A stretch of 64,000 bases of DNA from Dokdonia pacifica (GCF_900188275.1 NZ_FZNY01000001.1:620001-684000), one strand, 5' to 3'; numbered from the stretch's first letter, positions 18,101 through 27,744 are shown. Translations and numbers: made by a program. The notes: generated by a model not told the origin, from the sequence alone.

Positions 18101-19740
18101 GTACAATTGAAGCTGACTGTCTTGTTATAGATTTCTTAGAAGATTTTGGAACAGGTACAGAACGTGTGTCAACACCATTTACAGAATACACTTTCAACCC
18201 TGGCCCTGGTCAAGTAAATGATGGTGAATATGCTATTATCAATACATCTGCAGACTTAAATACTGGATGGCATGATAATCTTGAAGATAATACTCCAGGT
18301 GATATTAATGGACGTGCACTATTTGTAAATGCAGACTTTAACACAGATGAATTTTATAGAAGAACTGTAGATGGTCTTTTAACAGATACTGATTATACAT
18401 TCAGTTCATTTATCACAACAGTATATGATACTGACACTGGTATTTGTCCAAATGATGGTATTCCTGCAAATGTAACATTCAGAGTTGAAGATTCAGCTGG
18501 AGCTACACTTGCTGAAATTGAAACTGGAGACATTCCTAATGAAGCAGATCCAAATTGGCAACAATTTATAATTGGTTTTAACTCTGGAGCAAATACATCT
18601 GTACAAATTGTATTAGTAAACAACTCAATAGGTGGTTGTGGTAATGATCTAGCTATTGATGACATTTCACTTTCATTTAGTGGAGAAGAACCAGAAATAG
18701 AAACACCAGCAGATATCAATGTATGTGATATTACTGTAGGAGCTATAGATTTAACATCTCAAATAAGCACTATCCTTAATGGATTAGATCCTACTGATTT
18801 CCAGATCACATTCCATACTACACAACTAGATTCAGAAGGCGGTGTTAATGAAATTGCAAATCCATCAGCATATACCAACACTACCACACCAGAAACAATC
18901 TATGTTCGTGTAGAACGTCTTACAGATGATTCTTGTTTTAGTGTTGTAGACTTTGATCTTATTTCAATCCCTCCTACATTAGATTTAGGTGGTGATCAAA
19001 TAATCTGTAATGATGGATCATTTACTATTGTTCCAACATTAACAGGTAATATAGCTGATATCACATATGATTGGAGTACTGGTGAAACAACAGATAGTAT
19101 TACTGTAAGTAGTTCTGGAACTGTTTCTCTTACAATTACAACTATAGGAGGATGTTCAGTTACTGATGACATCGTAATTACAGTAGAATCTCCAATAGGA
19201 ATATCTTTAGGAGAAGATTTCACAACTTGTAGAGAATTTCCAAATACGCTTACTGCTGTAAGTGAAGATCCTAATGTAACGTATGAGTGGTTCTTAAATG
19301 GAGATCTTATTACTGGCGAAACTTCGAGCACATTAGATTTTGTGGTTCCTGAAACTGCTGTAGGTACTCAAGAGTATAGCGTAGTGATTACATCTGCATT
19401 AGGATGTACAAGTTCAGACACTGTTGAAGTATCATTATTTGATGTAGGGAACTGTGTAATTTCTGAAGGAATATCTCCAGATGACACTCCTGGATTTAAT
19501 GACACATTAGACTTAGAGTTTCTAGCTGCTAGATCTGGAATAGATGTTCTTCAGATTTATAATAGACTAGGTACATTAGTATACGAACAAACTGATTATG
19601 TAAACCAATGGAGAGGTCAAACAGATAATGGAAATGATCTTCCAACAGGTACTTACTTCTATGTATTAAATCTTGAAACTGAAGATTCTGTATATGGAAG
19701 ACAAGCTACAGGATGGATTTACATTAACAGAGGAGAATAA
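15178..19740 (+). CDS. Giant choice-of-anchor-L adhesin with gliding-type C-terminal domain
   Basis: This is a 1520-residue surface protein. After the signal peptide (FSFLFASLFSVLGYGQ) comes a choice-of-anchor-L domain of about 250 residues, with GVDFGDVNGISFFSANGSDFP, GILLMSGD and MASEEYDQNF. At least four Ig/PKD-like repeats of about 85 residues follow (residues about 270-600), each with the pattern LGDD..C.. TLDAT..Y.W..DG..I.GETNPTLDVT..G.Y.V.V. A central domain, a jelly-roll-like domain starting EDFGTGTERVSTPF, and more PKD-like units come next. It ends in the type B gliding motility C-terminal domain (LQIYNRLGTLVYEQ, WRGQTDNGNDLPTGTYFYVL). It is exported by T9SS, and the PorP/SprF gene behind it is its likely secretion or anchoring partner. 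Confidence 0.88.
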   Translation: MRKQLFSFLFASLFSVLGYGQITIDESITAQELVEDVLINSSCAEVSNIESSTGVDFGDVNGISFFSANGSDFPFEEGILLMSGDVQQAPGPNLTTQSNGGWPGDADLEANTTAINTNNASFIEFNFTPFIEQISFDFIMASEEYDQNFECTFSDAFAFILTDVTTGDVQNLAVIPGTTIPIEVTNIRPEVPGQCAAVNEEFFDRYNFLPFNDENAAATNFNGQTVPLTAMADVTPGNPYTIKLVVADQGDSAFDIGVFLEAGSFNIGATDLGDDILVANGNAACEGDTITLNAEDPDAVSYMWFMDGVEIVGETNPTLDVTLPGVYSVVVALSNTDCVIEDEVVVEFITSDDVELGDDIVGCEGDTVTLDTGFADGIASYAWFFNSAILIDELNPTLDVTEAGEYAVTVTFNSGCSFSDTINVSFETAPIIELGDTINSCLENPTTLDATPSNIDPADATYSWTLDGVVIAGETNPTLDITQEGVYEVTVTSGPCVVTDFVTVNALTLLFELGDDFNTCFEETVTLDATPTNVDPAEATYEWSLDGTVIAGETSPMLTITEEGTYDVTVTFGICSDTDTITVTLANPDGSPCTEPEPSDCTTIDAGPDLEVDCDNPCVDLDASIITLPLTDTSSYRIEQIECPNPPTSGDPTNLTMDDTWSGVIDIPFTFNYYQNDYTSLVIGANGQISFDTSLAGGFNDWNIDPGQTIPNNDQATFPFNTIYGAFHDIDPGVNNDPDAINFFVSGDAPYRTFVLNFDMVAQFSCNDLLTSQQIVLYESLNVIEVNIINKPVCATWNDGLATLGIIGNDNTEFAVPPGRNTDDWEGIDESWRFIPDGEVSDDAEFAWLDEDGNVISNDLIFNVCPTETTTYTATLTITNPDGSTTTISDDVTVTANVVDYNVDLGGDEVFCDVNSFEIVPTLTGDVNNPTFLWSTGETTETITVTTTDIYTVEVMVDGCVMMDEVTITFLTSPCTIEADCLVIDFLEDFGTGTERVSTPFTEYTFNPGPGQVNDGEYAIINTSADLNTGWHDNLEDNTPGDINGRALFVNADFNTDEFYRRTVDGLLTDTDYTFSSFITTVYDTDTGICPNDGIPANVTFRVEDSAGATLAEIETGDIPNEADPNWQQFIIGFNSGANTSVQIVLVNNSIGGCGNDLAIDDISLSFSGEEPEIETPADINVCDITVGAIDLTSQISTILNGLDPTDFQITFHTTQLDSEGGVNEIANPSAYTNTTTPETIYVRVERLTDDSCFSVVDFDLISIPPTLDLGGDQIICNDGSFTIVPTLTGNIADITYDWSTGETTDSITVSSSGTVSLTITTIGGCSVTDDIVITVESPIGISLGEDFTTCREFPNTLTAVSEDPNVTYEWFLNGDLITGETSSTLDFVVPETAVGTQEYSVVITSALGCTSSDTVEVSLFDVGNCVISEGISPDDTPGFNDTLDLEFLAARSGIDVLQIYNRLGTLVYEQTDYVNQWRGQTDNGNDLPTGTYFYVLNLETEDSVYGRQATGWIYINRGE

Positions 19741-19821
19741 TACAGGACAGCAAATAGACTAATAGATAATATTTATTATCGCGCATAACGCATCATTTAT
19801 GCAATAAATAAATTTTTAAAA

Positions 19822-20736
19822 ATGAAAAAACTATTTTTATTAACCCTTATTACAAGCATTTTATGTGTTGATTTTGCAACAGCACAGCAAGATCCGCAGT
19901 ATACACAATATATGTATAACCAAAATGTAGTTAACCCTGCATATGCTGGTTTGCAAGAAGGCCTTGCTCTGGGTTTATTGTATAGAAATCAATGGTCTGC
20001 TCTTGATGGAGCTCCTGAGACATTTACCTTCAATGCTCATGCACCAGTAGGTGAAAGAACAGGATTAGGAATCTCAATTATTAGAGATGAACTAGGACCT
20101 GTTAAGGAGACCAATGCGTATGTAGATTTCTCATATACAATCCCTGTAAGTAACAATTATCAATTAGCCTTTGGATTAAAAGCTGGAGCTACTTTTCACG
20201 ATATTGGATTAGCCGATCTTGAATTGCAAGATCCAGGGGATCCTTTCTTTTCTCAAAATGTAAGTCAAACAACTCCAAATATAGGAGCTGGCGTATTCTT
20301 ATATAGTGACAATTTCTACTTTGGAGCTTCTGTCCCTAATATATTAAGCTCACTGCATTTAGATGAAAACGGATTACAGTTTGGATCAGAAACTAGCCAC
20401 TATTTTGTAACATCAGGTTATGTTTTCCAAGCAACAGAAAATATAAAACTAAAACCATCTGTTTTAGTAAAATCTGCTTTTGATGCTCCTACTTCATTTG
20501 ATGTGAATTTTAATGCATTATTCCTAGAAAAATTCGAATTAGGGGTGTCTTATAGATTAGACGATTCTTTTAGTGGTATTGTAGGTTTTCAAGCCACTCC
20601 AGATTTAAGAATAGGATATGCGTATGATGCTGTTGTTTCAGAAATAAATAATGTAGCCCCATCATCACATGAAATAATACTAACCTATAATATCATCTTT
20701 AATAAGCGTGCATTACGCTCACCAAGATACTTCTAA
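19822..20736 (+). CDS. PorP/SprF family T9SS membrane protein
   Basis: This 304-residue predicted outer-membrane barrel has a signal peptide ending ATAQQDPQYTQYMYNQNVVNPAYAG, the signature start of PorP/SprF proteins. Members are outer-membrane partners for T9SS cargo with the gliding-type C-terminal domain; SprF is needed for SprB export. It lies 81 bp after the adhesin gene and 18 bp before the OmpA gene, the standard three-gene cassette, so it most likely serves the adhesin just upstream. Confidence 0.93.
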   Translation: MKKLFLLTLITSILCVDFATAQQDPQYTQYMYNQNVVNPAYAGLQEGLALGLLYRNQWSALDGAPETFTFNAHAPVGERTGLGISIIRDELGPVKETNAYVDFSYTIPVSNNYQLAFGLKAGATFHDIGLADLELQDPGDPFFSQNVSQTTPNIGAGVFLYSDNFYFGASVPNILSSLHLDENGLQFGSETSHYFVTSGYVFQATENIKLKPSVLVKSAFDAPTSFDVNFNALFLEKFELGVSYRLDDSFSGIVGFQATPDLRIGYAYDAVVSEINNVAPSSHEIILTYNIIFNKRALRSPRYF

Positions 20737-20754
20737 AATAAAATACAGTACAAG

Positions 20755-22635
20755 ATGAAGAAGTTTTACATATACATATTACTTGTTGTTACGAGTATTA
20801 ATTTTGCAAATGCACAAAGCAAAGACACAAAAAAGGCAGATCAATTATTTGATAGATTAGCATACACTGAAGCTATCGAAGAATATACCAGTCTTATTGA
20901 AAAAGGAAAAGCCGATGAGTATGTCTACACGCAATTAGCACGTACCTATACAATTCTTAACGACACTAAAAAAGCAGAATCTTTTTATAAGCGTGTTGTT
21001 AAGAACAAAAAAGCAAATCCTGAAACCTTATTTGCATATGCAGAAATATTAAAGGCAAATGGAAAGTCTGGTGACTACAAAAAATGGATGAAACGCTTTG
21101 TAAAAGCAAATCCAAATGATCCTAGGGCTGCTATCTATCTAAGCAATCAAGATTACCTAGAAGAACTAGAAGATCGTGATCCATTATATACGATTACAAA
21201 TGCAGGTACTATCAACACAAAATACTCTGACTTTGGATCATTTACGCAAGGAAATAAAATTTATTTCTCTTCTTCTAGAAATACAGATCGTAAAAATCAT
21301 AATTTAAATGGCGAGCCATTCTTAGATATCTATTCTGCTACAACTGATGGATCTAAAATGAGTAATGTTGAATTATTAAATGGTGATGTAAATTCAAAAT
21401 ATCACGAAGGCACTGTAGTAATTACTCCAGATGGAAACCGAATGTTCTTTGATCGTAATAATTATTTTGAAGGTGATTTAGAAAAAGATGAAGAAGGTGT
21501 AAACCAAATTAATCTTTATACTGCAGAAAAAGTAGCTGGAGAATGGGTAAATATTGAGCCTGTACCTTTTAATGATGATAATTATTCAACAGGACATCCA
21601 GCAATTAGTCCAGATGGAAAAACGTTATACTTCTCTAGTGACAAGCCTGGAGGACAAGGAGGATCTGATCTTTATTCTGTAGAGATTAAAGCTGACAACA
21701 CATATGGTGAACCTAAAAACTTAGGAAGTGGTATTAATACTATTGCTACAGAAGCATTTCCTTTTATAGATGCAAATGGATCCTTATACTTTGCAAGTAA
21801 TGGTCATTTAGGTCTTGGAGGTCTTGATGTATTTCTTGCTGAGAAAAATGGAAATTCATTTGCTACACCTGAAAACCTAGGTCCTGGTGTAAATAGTGGA
21901 AATGATGACTTTGGTGCAAACATAGATCCAGAAAAAGGAACTGGTTATGTTTCTTCAAACAGAAAAGGTGGAAAAGGTGGAGATGATATCTACCTATTAG
22001 GGAAGTTACCTCCATGTGATGTAGATGTAACAATCACAGTAGAAGATACAGATGGTAACGGAATCTCTAAAGCCTTAGTAGAAATTATGAATGTAACGGA
22101 AGGCACTACAGATTCTGACACAGCAACCACTACTGGAAAATATTTATTTAGTTCTAAGTGTAAAAGAGATTATAAAGTAATGGCATCTGCAGATGGGTAC
22201 TTACCTGCTGAAAGATCAATTAATGTCGCTAAAAATTCAGTAAATCTTGTGATTACACTTCAAAAAGAACCAACAATCACTCCTGATGAAGTGGTATTAA
22301 ATCCAATTTACTTTGATTTTGATAAGTGGAATATACGTCCTGATGCCGCAGCAGAACTAGATCGTCTTGTTGCTACTATGAATAAGTATCCAGAGCTTGT
22401 AATCTCTGCAGAAAGTCATACAGACGTTCGTGGACCAGAATCATATAACCAAACACTTTCTCAGAAAAGAGCTGAATCTATGCGTGACTATGTAGTAAGC
22501 AAAGGAATAGATGCAAATCGTATTTCTGGAATCGGAAAAGGAGAAAGCGAATTAGCAGTGTCTTGTGAAGAATCTGCTTGCTCAAAAGATGATCACCAAC
22601 TTAATAGACGTTGTGTCTTTAAGATCGTAAAATAA
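20755..22635 (+). CDS. OmpA-family outer-membrane protein with TPR and PD40 repeats
   Basis: This 626-residue envelope protein has a signal peptide, TPR-like helices (residues about 25-135, ADQLFDRLAYTEAIEEYTSLI), and PD40/WD40-like propeller repeats (about 150-415, e.g. ISPDGKTLYFSSDKPGGQGGSDLY). A carboxypeptidase-regulatory-like domain lies at about 425-500, and a C-terminal OmpA peptidoglycan-binding domain follows (PIYFDFDKWNIRPDAAAELD, ESHTDVRGPESYNQTLSQKRA). This architecture resembles PorE/Omp proteins encoded beside PorP/SprF genes. It likely ties the adhesin and barrel complex to peptidoglycan. It is last in its operon, before a strong terminator. Confidence 0.92.
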   Translation: MKKFYIYILLVVTSINFANAQSKDTKKADQLFDRLAYTEAIEEYTSLIEKGKADEYVYTQLARTYTILNDTKKAESFYKRVVKNKKANPETLFAYAEILKANGKSGDYKKWMKRFVKANPNDPRAAIYLSNQDYLEELEDRDPLYTITNAGTINTKYSDFGSFTQGNKIYFSSSRNTDRKNHNLNGEPFLDIYSATTDGSKMSNVELLNGDVNSKYHEGTVVITPDGNRMFFDRNNYFEGDLEKDEEGVNQINLYTAEKVAGEWVNIEPVPFNDDNYSTGHPAISPDGKTLYFSSDKPGGQGGSDLYSVEIKADNTYGEPKNLGSGINTIATEAFPFIDANGSLYFASNGHLGLGGLDVFLAEKNGNSFATPENLGPGVNSGNDDFGANIDPEKGTGYVSSNRKGGKGGDDIYLLGKLPPCDVDVTITVEDTDGNGISKALVEIMNVTEGTTDSDTATTTGKYLFSSKCKRDYKVMASADGYLPAERSINVAKNSVNLVITLQKEPTITPDEVVLNPIYFDFDKWNIRPDAAAELDRLVATMNKYPELVISAESHTDVRGPESYNQTLSQKRAESMRDYVVSKGIDANRISGIGKGESELAVSCEESACSKDDHQLNRRCVFKIVK

Positions 22636-22664
22636 CAAATCATAGTTTAAACACTCACTCAATT

Positions 22665-22696
22665 AAAAAGGCTTTCTACTTGTAGGAAGCCTTTTT
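22665..22696 (+). terminator. Terminator of the adhesin/PorP/OmpA operon
   Basis: A 14-bp stem with one G-U pair (22665-22678 with 22683-22696), a CTTG tetraloop and a T tract. Confidence 0.88.
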
Positions 22697-22758
22697 ATAT
22701 ATGTGTATATTTAATAGTGCTCTATAAAAAAAAGCAACTATATATTTATTTAAAAAAA

Positions 22759-23250
22759 ATGACATTCAGAACCATTAATCTAATACTAGTAGCCTGCCTT
22801 ATTAGCATTGGCTGTAAAAAGGATATAGAACAAACTGAAAATACTCTTAAAATGGAAAGTCCTGACAATACATCTATATCATTACTTGACAATGTTAAGT
22901 TAGCGATAAATCCTACATTTGAAGACTGGGTGTTATTTGAAAACGGAACTTATATTATTTTTGACGAAACCAATAGCGCAGAAAACATAGAAGCCGAAGC
23001 TCTAAAGTTGATAAAAGAATTTGGACCTGTTAGTGCAGGAGGACCCGCAGGAGATTTTAATGTGATATCACTTAATAAAACTAAAGGTTGGGTGGTATCT
23101 GGACATGGATATGGAATGTACACCTATGTTCATCCTGACGAATTAGATACCGATTTACCTAATGATGTAGTCATTGGATTATTTGGTCGCTCAAAACGAG
23201 ATAAAGATGGGAATAACCCTAAAATCATCCATATAAACAGAAGCAATTAA
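22759..23250 (+). CDS. Small lipoprotein of unknown function
   Basis: This 163-residue protein (from ATG 22759) has the lipobox LISIGC at its N terminus, so it is lipid-anchored. A GTG at 22717 would add 14 basic residues ahead of the signal and is unlikely. I do not recognise the mature part, which has a central glycine-rich stretch VSAGGPAGDFNVISL and a GWVVSGHGYGMYTYV segment. It stands alone after a terminator and before a copy of the iterated palindrome. Confidence 0.7.
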   Translation: MTFRTINLILVACLISIGCKKDIEQTENTLKMESPDNTSISLLDNVKLAINPTFEDWVLFENGTYIIFDETNSAENIEAEALKLIKEFGPVSAGGPAGDFNVISLNKTKGWVVSGHGYGMYTYVHPDELDTDLPNDVVIGLFGRSKRDKDGNNPKIIHINRSN

Positions 23251-23321
23251 TCTTTTATACCGCTGCTATTTCTAAAGAAACATAAATACAATAATATTCA
23301 TTAAGGTTTTAAGCATACTAC

Positions 23322-23343
23322 ATACGCTTTCGCGAAAGCGTAT
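23322..23343. repeat. Iterated palindrome, copy 6 (intergenic, longest form)
   Basis: Perfect 22-bp palindrome, the 20-bp TACGCTTTCGCGAAAGCGTA extended by one A/T pair, in the gap between converging genes. Confidence 0.92.
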
Positions 23344-23379
23344 AAAAAAAGCTCTACTCTTCTTAAAATAAGCAACAAA

Positions 23380-23408
23380 AAAATCCCGATACTCACGTAT
23401 CGGGATTT
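23380..23408. terminator. Terminator of the TonB receptor/DUF5689 operon
   Basis: A stem built on AATCCCGATA/TATCGGGATT with A and T tracts on either side lies between the converging lipoprotein and DUF5689 genes. Confidence 0.8.
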
Positions 23409-23430
23409 TGAATTTTAGTATACTATCTAC

Positions 23431-24846
23431 TTACTGCGCATTGATTTGAATCTCATCAAGCTCATAAGTACCATCAAAATCTCCAGTCCCGCTTCCTATG
23501 TATCTAAAAGCGATATAACCGCTTCCTTCAATACAAGAAAGATCTACAATTCCAGAATCAATCCAATCTCCGAAGAAATCTGCATCGTCTACAATGATAC
23601 CTGCAGGAATTGCATCCCAAGTAGCTGAAGGAATGTTTTCTGGTACGCCATCCCAGTCACTTGAAAAGAGCAGTTCTAACGTACTTCCGTCAGAGAAGCT
23701 ATTAGATGTCATAAATTGAAGCGTTTCTCCATCCTGAGCATCTAAATCAAGCTGAGGCGTCACTAACCAAGCAATAGTAGAAGCATCACCAGACATGAAA
23801 GATCCAACTCTAGCAGAAATACCTAAAGAAGCATTTTGACCTGTACTAGAAAAAGCTTCCCAAGTTTCTGTTCCTTCCTGCTGGAAATTTGTCCATCCAT
23901 TTCCAGAAATAGGCTGGTTTGTGCTTTGAGTCTCGAAGAAATCTTCAAATAATACGGTTGCACCTGCACTAGAAGCCACACCACAATCAATCTCTACCGG
24001 ATCACAACGATCTTCTTGACTAAAATCAATACTAGAAGGATCATTTACAACTACATTAAAAGTATCTCCAAAAAAGTTTCTTGTTAAAATACCATCTATT
24101 GTTCCTCTTCCTGCTGGCAGAGACAATGCTTTAAAATCTGCAAATGTACTTGTACTGAAAATAGCTGTTTGACCTGTAGCACAGCTAAACAATGTACGCT
24201 CTCCATCAAATTGATCTAACTCTTCTGCAGCATATGTAAGTGACTGATCTACTACTTCTTCTTTGATAAATTGCATATCAACAAGACGGATATATATGTT
24301 TTCTAAATCTTCACTAAAATCACTAATAGAAACTTCTACAGGAACGATTTCTGCTACTTCAGAACTTCTTACAATAATTTCATCTTGAAGTGTAGCTGGG
24401 ATTTTTACAGCTTCATTATTAACACCTAAAAGAGACATCGTAAGTACTCCATTTGATTCTCCAGCGGTTAATCTATCTAATCTAATAAATACTTTTCTTC
24501 CAAACTCATATGTTGTAAATAATGGATTTACATCTATAAGAACTCTAATCGCTGTTGTAGGATTTTCTGGGCTATCTTGAATGATAAACTCTTCAAAAAA
24601 GTTTCCAGCTTCATCACTAGAAATCACATATCCTTCTACATATTGTCCTGGTGTTTCAAAAGTAATAGGCCCTCCTTCTTGAGCCACTAAACCTGCGATA
24701 CTACTTAAAGCTACGAGTTGCCCATCAATTCCTGTCACCTCATTATCTAATTCTGGCACAGAGAAGTCATCATCTTGTACACAAGCCACTAGTAAAGCTA
24801 CTGCTACTAGCATTGTGAATATTTGTGTTATTTTAATTGTTTTCAT
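23431..24846 (-). CDS. DUF5689 lipoprotein with choice-of-anchor-J domain
   Basis: This 471-residue lipoprotein has lipobox VALLVAC. The DUF5689 domain (residues about 40-280, starting IAGLVAQEGGPITFETPGQYVEGYVISSDEAGNFFEEFIIQD) has an OB-fold-like strand pattern. The C-terminal choice-of-anchor-J (jelly-roll) domain runs from about 300 to the end (VLFEDFFETQ, WTNFQQEGTETWEAFS, ARVGSF, WLVTPQLDL). It lies 36 bp after the TonB receptor gene and is surely co-transcribed. By position it is the cell-surface ligand-binding partner of the receptor. DUF5689 is often found near nucleases, which fits the neighbouring EEP gene. Confidence 0.85.
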   Translation of the reverse strand: MKTIKITQIFTMLVAVALLVACVQDDDFSVPELDNEVTGIDGQLVALSSIAGLVAQEGGPITFETPGQYVEGYVISSDEAGNFFEEFIIQDSPENPTTAIRVLIDVNPLFTTYEFGRKVFIRLDRLTAGESNGVLTMSLLGVNNEAVKIPATLQDEIIVRSSEVAEIVPVEVSISDFSEDLENIYIRLVDMQFIKEEVVDQSLTYAAEELDQFDGERTLFSCATGQTAIFSTSTFADFKALSLPAGRGTIDGILTRNFFGDTFNVVVNDPSSIDFSQEDRCDPVEIDCGVASSAGATVLFEDFFETQSTNQPISGNGWTNFQQEGTETWEAFSSTGQNASLGISARVGSFMSGDASTIAWLVTPQLDLDAQDGETLQFMTSNSFSDGSTLELLFSSDWDGVPENIPSATWDAIPAGIIVDDADFFGDWIDSGIVDLSCIEGSGYIAFRYIGSGTGDFDGTYELDEIQINAQ

Positions 24847-24882
24847 AATCGTGTATAATTCTATAATTTCTTGATATTTTAA

Positions 24883-27744
24883 TTAAAAGCGAACGTAAAA
24901 GTTTACGTAGTATGTAGTTCCATTTCCAAAAAAGAATCTTGGTCCAAATACAGGTCCATTTTCTCTTGCTTGATCATCACGTACATTTCTAAAAGTTGCA
25001 TTACGTGATTGCTCGAAACCTCCAGTTACATACTCTTGGTCTAATACATTATTAATAGTTGCAAAAAACCCTAAGAAGTAATCATTTACTCTCCATGACT
25101 TTCCTCCTACAATATTTACTAAAAAGTAATCATCAAACTGTTGTTGTTTTAATAATCCTCTAGCAACGTTTGAGTCAAAATCATTAATTGGTAATCCATC
25201 GCCATCTGTTACAAAATTTGCAGAACGTGCTAGATTACTTACATCAATATAAGCATTAGAAAAATAATTAGTAGTCACTCCTATATTCCAGAAATCTGGA
25301 TCTCTGTATTCGAATCCAAGTTGGAATGCTCTTTCAGGCCCTCCAGCTACATGCAAATCTTCTAGGTTTGTTGTCCCATCTCCAAAACGTAATGCGCCAT
25401 CAAAGTCATCACTACGTAAGTATAAATTAGGGTTATTAGTAAATGTATACTGTCCTATACTTGCTGCTGCTTTTAATTTAAGTGTTGGTAATACTTGAGC
25501 TTCAAGACCAAGCTCTATTCCCATATTACGTCTTCCTACATTAGTAAGAACTTCCTGTACAAAAGCATCGCCATCATCACCTAAACCTCCAAGATCTTCT
25601 GTAAAATAGAATCCGATATCTGTTCCATTTTCAAATCCTGTATAGTATCCCGTAAGCCTTCCTTTTACAAGAGGTGATCTAAAGATATAGCTTACATCTA
25701 CAGATTGTATTTGCTCACTCTCTAATCCTTCTACCACTTCATTATTTTGACGTGCATTTACAAAAGAGTTACGTATTGTAGGCGCATTTGTATAATACCC
25801 TCCATTTACATCTATGACGTGACGCCCTGTAATTTTATACGTAAATCCTCCTTTTAGTCCTCCTGTAGTAAAGTCTAATTTTTCACTATTTCCAAAAGAG
25901 CCTACAGAACCTTCTACGTTCTGGAAGTTTCCATTTTCAAATAAACCATTACGTTGGTAGGTTGTTTGTGTAACTGTTCCTCCTACATAAAAATCTACTT
26001 TGTTATATTTAAATTGCGCTTGCGCGAAACCAGATACAACATCGGCATTTATTTCATAATTATATTTGTAACGATCACCTTCTCCTACAATTCGGTTAGG
26101 ATTACGCACATCACTTTGTGCACTAGCAGTAGAAATAATTCCTGAAGAATCTCCAGACTCTGCTTCGGTAAAGTTATCAATATCTAAATATCCCGTAGCA
26201 CCTAATAAATCTTCCACCTCTGCGTAGTTTTCACTACTCAGATTACGGTAACTTACGTTTCCGTTAAGTGTAATATTATCAGTAAGTGCGCTATTTATAA
26301 TAATGTTTGCACTTAATTGATTGTCTTCTATAACATCATTTTGAACTACATATAATGCATTTCTTCCTTGCTCTCTTAACGTAGCATTGCTTTCATATAA
26401 GAAGTTCCAATCAAACTGTCCATCATTTACAAAATCTTGCTGTGCCAAAAATGCATTTTGGAAATCACTAGGCGAAGGGTTTGCATCTTGTAAAAAGAAA
26501 CTTGGTAGCAATTGGTAATAATCTGGTGAAGGGTTACGAGCTCCTCCTGCAAAAAATTGCTGCCCATTAGACTCAACAAGTGTTGTTCCGTTATTATCAA
26601 TTCTACTATTCTTGATCGTACCTGTTTGGTATCCAAGGTTGGTATTTATAGTTGTTTTATCAGAAACATTCCATGTATGGTTTAACATTAAAATAGGCTC
26701 TTCTATTTCTCTGATACGTGTGTTACGTATTTGACCATTCTGATATCCCCAAAAAGGATTGTACTGTCTTCCTTTAAGATTAAAAATCTCTTGTGTAAGT
26801 GCTGTACTACGTCCTCTTCTATTAGGTGTGTAGATAGAAGTAAAGTTAAGACTATGCTGATCATTAAATTTCTTTTCTACCGAAGCAAAAAATGAATTTG
26901 CATCATACAACGTCCCATCTATGTAACCTTCATTTCCAAATCGTCTTGAAGCAAGTACCGTATATGCCCAGCCGTCTGCCTGTAATCCAGAACTATAACT
27001 CGCCATCACTCTTCCTGTATATGAGCGATTTGCCGCTGCATAAGAAATACGACCTCCTTTACGATATTGAGAAGCTCTCATATCAATATTAGTAGTTCCT
27101 GCCAATCCTCCAAAAGAATATTCATTTGCAGAAAGCCCTTGTGTAAACTCACGATTACGTTGTGCATCATTAAGACCTCCCCAATTACCCCATTGTGGAC
27201 GACCATTAAACTGCTTGTTCATTTCAACACCATTGATAAGTAATTTACCATTGGCATTATCAAGTCCTCTAGGTCTGAAAAAAGTAGCACTCCAATCAAA
27301 AGCTGCTGCGCTTAAATAGGTATCACGTCCTGCAGAGAGTAATCCAGATACATTCAAACCTCCTATATCATCATCTTCTCCATTCAGATCATTATCAGAT
27401 AATGAGATAAGTCCATTTAACTCTTCTTCATTTTTAACATCTACTTCAAGAGTTACTTCTCCTAAATCTAGTGTTTGCCCTTCATTAATAACCACTGGAA
27501 AACGTCTAGTAACGAATCCCGGCTTTGAGATCGAAAGAATTTGATCTCCAACTGGTACTTGTGTTAAAACAAATGCTCCATTTTCATCTGTCTGCATTGT
27601 TTGACTCGTACCTTCAATAAAAACAGTAGCCCCTGCTATGTTTTCTGTAGTAATTCTGTCAATTACTGTTCCTTTTACAGATGTTTGAGCAATGACTGGT
27701 AGCATCGCAAAAACTAGTAAAAGTTTAAAAATAATGTACTTCAT
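24883..27744 (-). CDS. TonB-dependent receptor with N-terminal carboxypeptidase-regulatory domain
   Basis: This 953-residue outer-membrane transporter has a signal peptide (YIIFKLLLVFAMLPVIAQ). A carboxypeptidase-D-regulatory-like domain follows (TSVKGTVIDRITTENIAGATVFIEG), then a plug region (LLINGVEMNKQFNGRPQWGNWGGLNDAQ, NEYSFGGLAGTTNIDM) and a barrel ending in FYVRF, a C-terminal aromatic as usual for barrels. A decayed copy of the iterated palindrome (26017-26031) is read as GFAQAQ. It pairs with the DUF5689 lipoprotein downstream and diverges from a secreted nuclease/phosphatase, suggesting uptake of nucleic-acid or organophosphate breakdown products (inference). Confidence 0.92.
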   Translation of the reverse strand: MKYIIFKLLLVFAMLPVIAQTSVKGTVIDRITTENIAGATVFIEGTSQTMQTDENGAFVLTQVPVGDQILSISKPGFVTRRFPVVINEGQTLDLGEVTLEVDVKNEEELNGLISLSDNDLNGEDDDIGGLNVSGLLSAGRDTYLSAAAFDWSATFFRPRGLDNANGKLLINGVEMNKQFNGRPQWGNWGGLNDAQRNREFTQGLSANEYSFGGLAGTTNIDMRASQYRKGGRISYAAANRSYTGRVMASYSSGLQADGWAYTVLASRRFGNEGYIDGTLYDANSFFASVEKKFNDQHSLNFTSIYTPNRRGRSTALTQEIFNLKGRQYNPFWGYQNGQIRNTRIREIEEPILMLNHTWNVSDKTTINTNLGYQTGTIKNSRIDNNGTTLVESNGQQFFAGGARNPSPDYYQLLPSFFLQDANPSPSDFQNAFLAQQDFVNDGQFDWNFLYESNATLREQGRNALYVVQNDVIEDNQLSANIIINSALTDNITLNGNVSYRNLSSENYAEVEDLLGATGYLDIDNFTEAESGDSSGIISTASAQSDVRNPNRIVGEGDRYKYNYEINADVVSGFAQAQFKYNKVDFYVGGTVTQTTYQRNGLFENGNFQNVEGSVGSFGNSEKLDFTTGGLKGGFTYKITGRHVIDVNGGYYTNAPTIRNSFVNARQNNEVVEGLESEQIQSVDVSYIFRSPLVKGRLTGYYTGFENGTDIGFYFTEDLGGLGDDGDAFVQEVLTNVGRRNMGIELGLEAQVLPTLKLKAAASIGQYTFTNNPNLYLRSDDFDGALRFGDGTTNLEDLHVAGGPERAFQLGFEYRDPDFWNIGVTTNYFSNAYIDVSNLARSANFVTDGDGLPINDFDSNVARGLLKQQQFDDYFLVNIVGGKSWRVNDYFLGFFATINNVLDQEYVTGGFEQSRNATFRNVRDDQARENGPVFGPRFFFGNGTTYYVNFYVRF

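Noticed and set aside
22717-22758. GTG start for the small lipoprotein
   Set aside because: It would put 14 basic residues in front of a normal lipoprotein signal.
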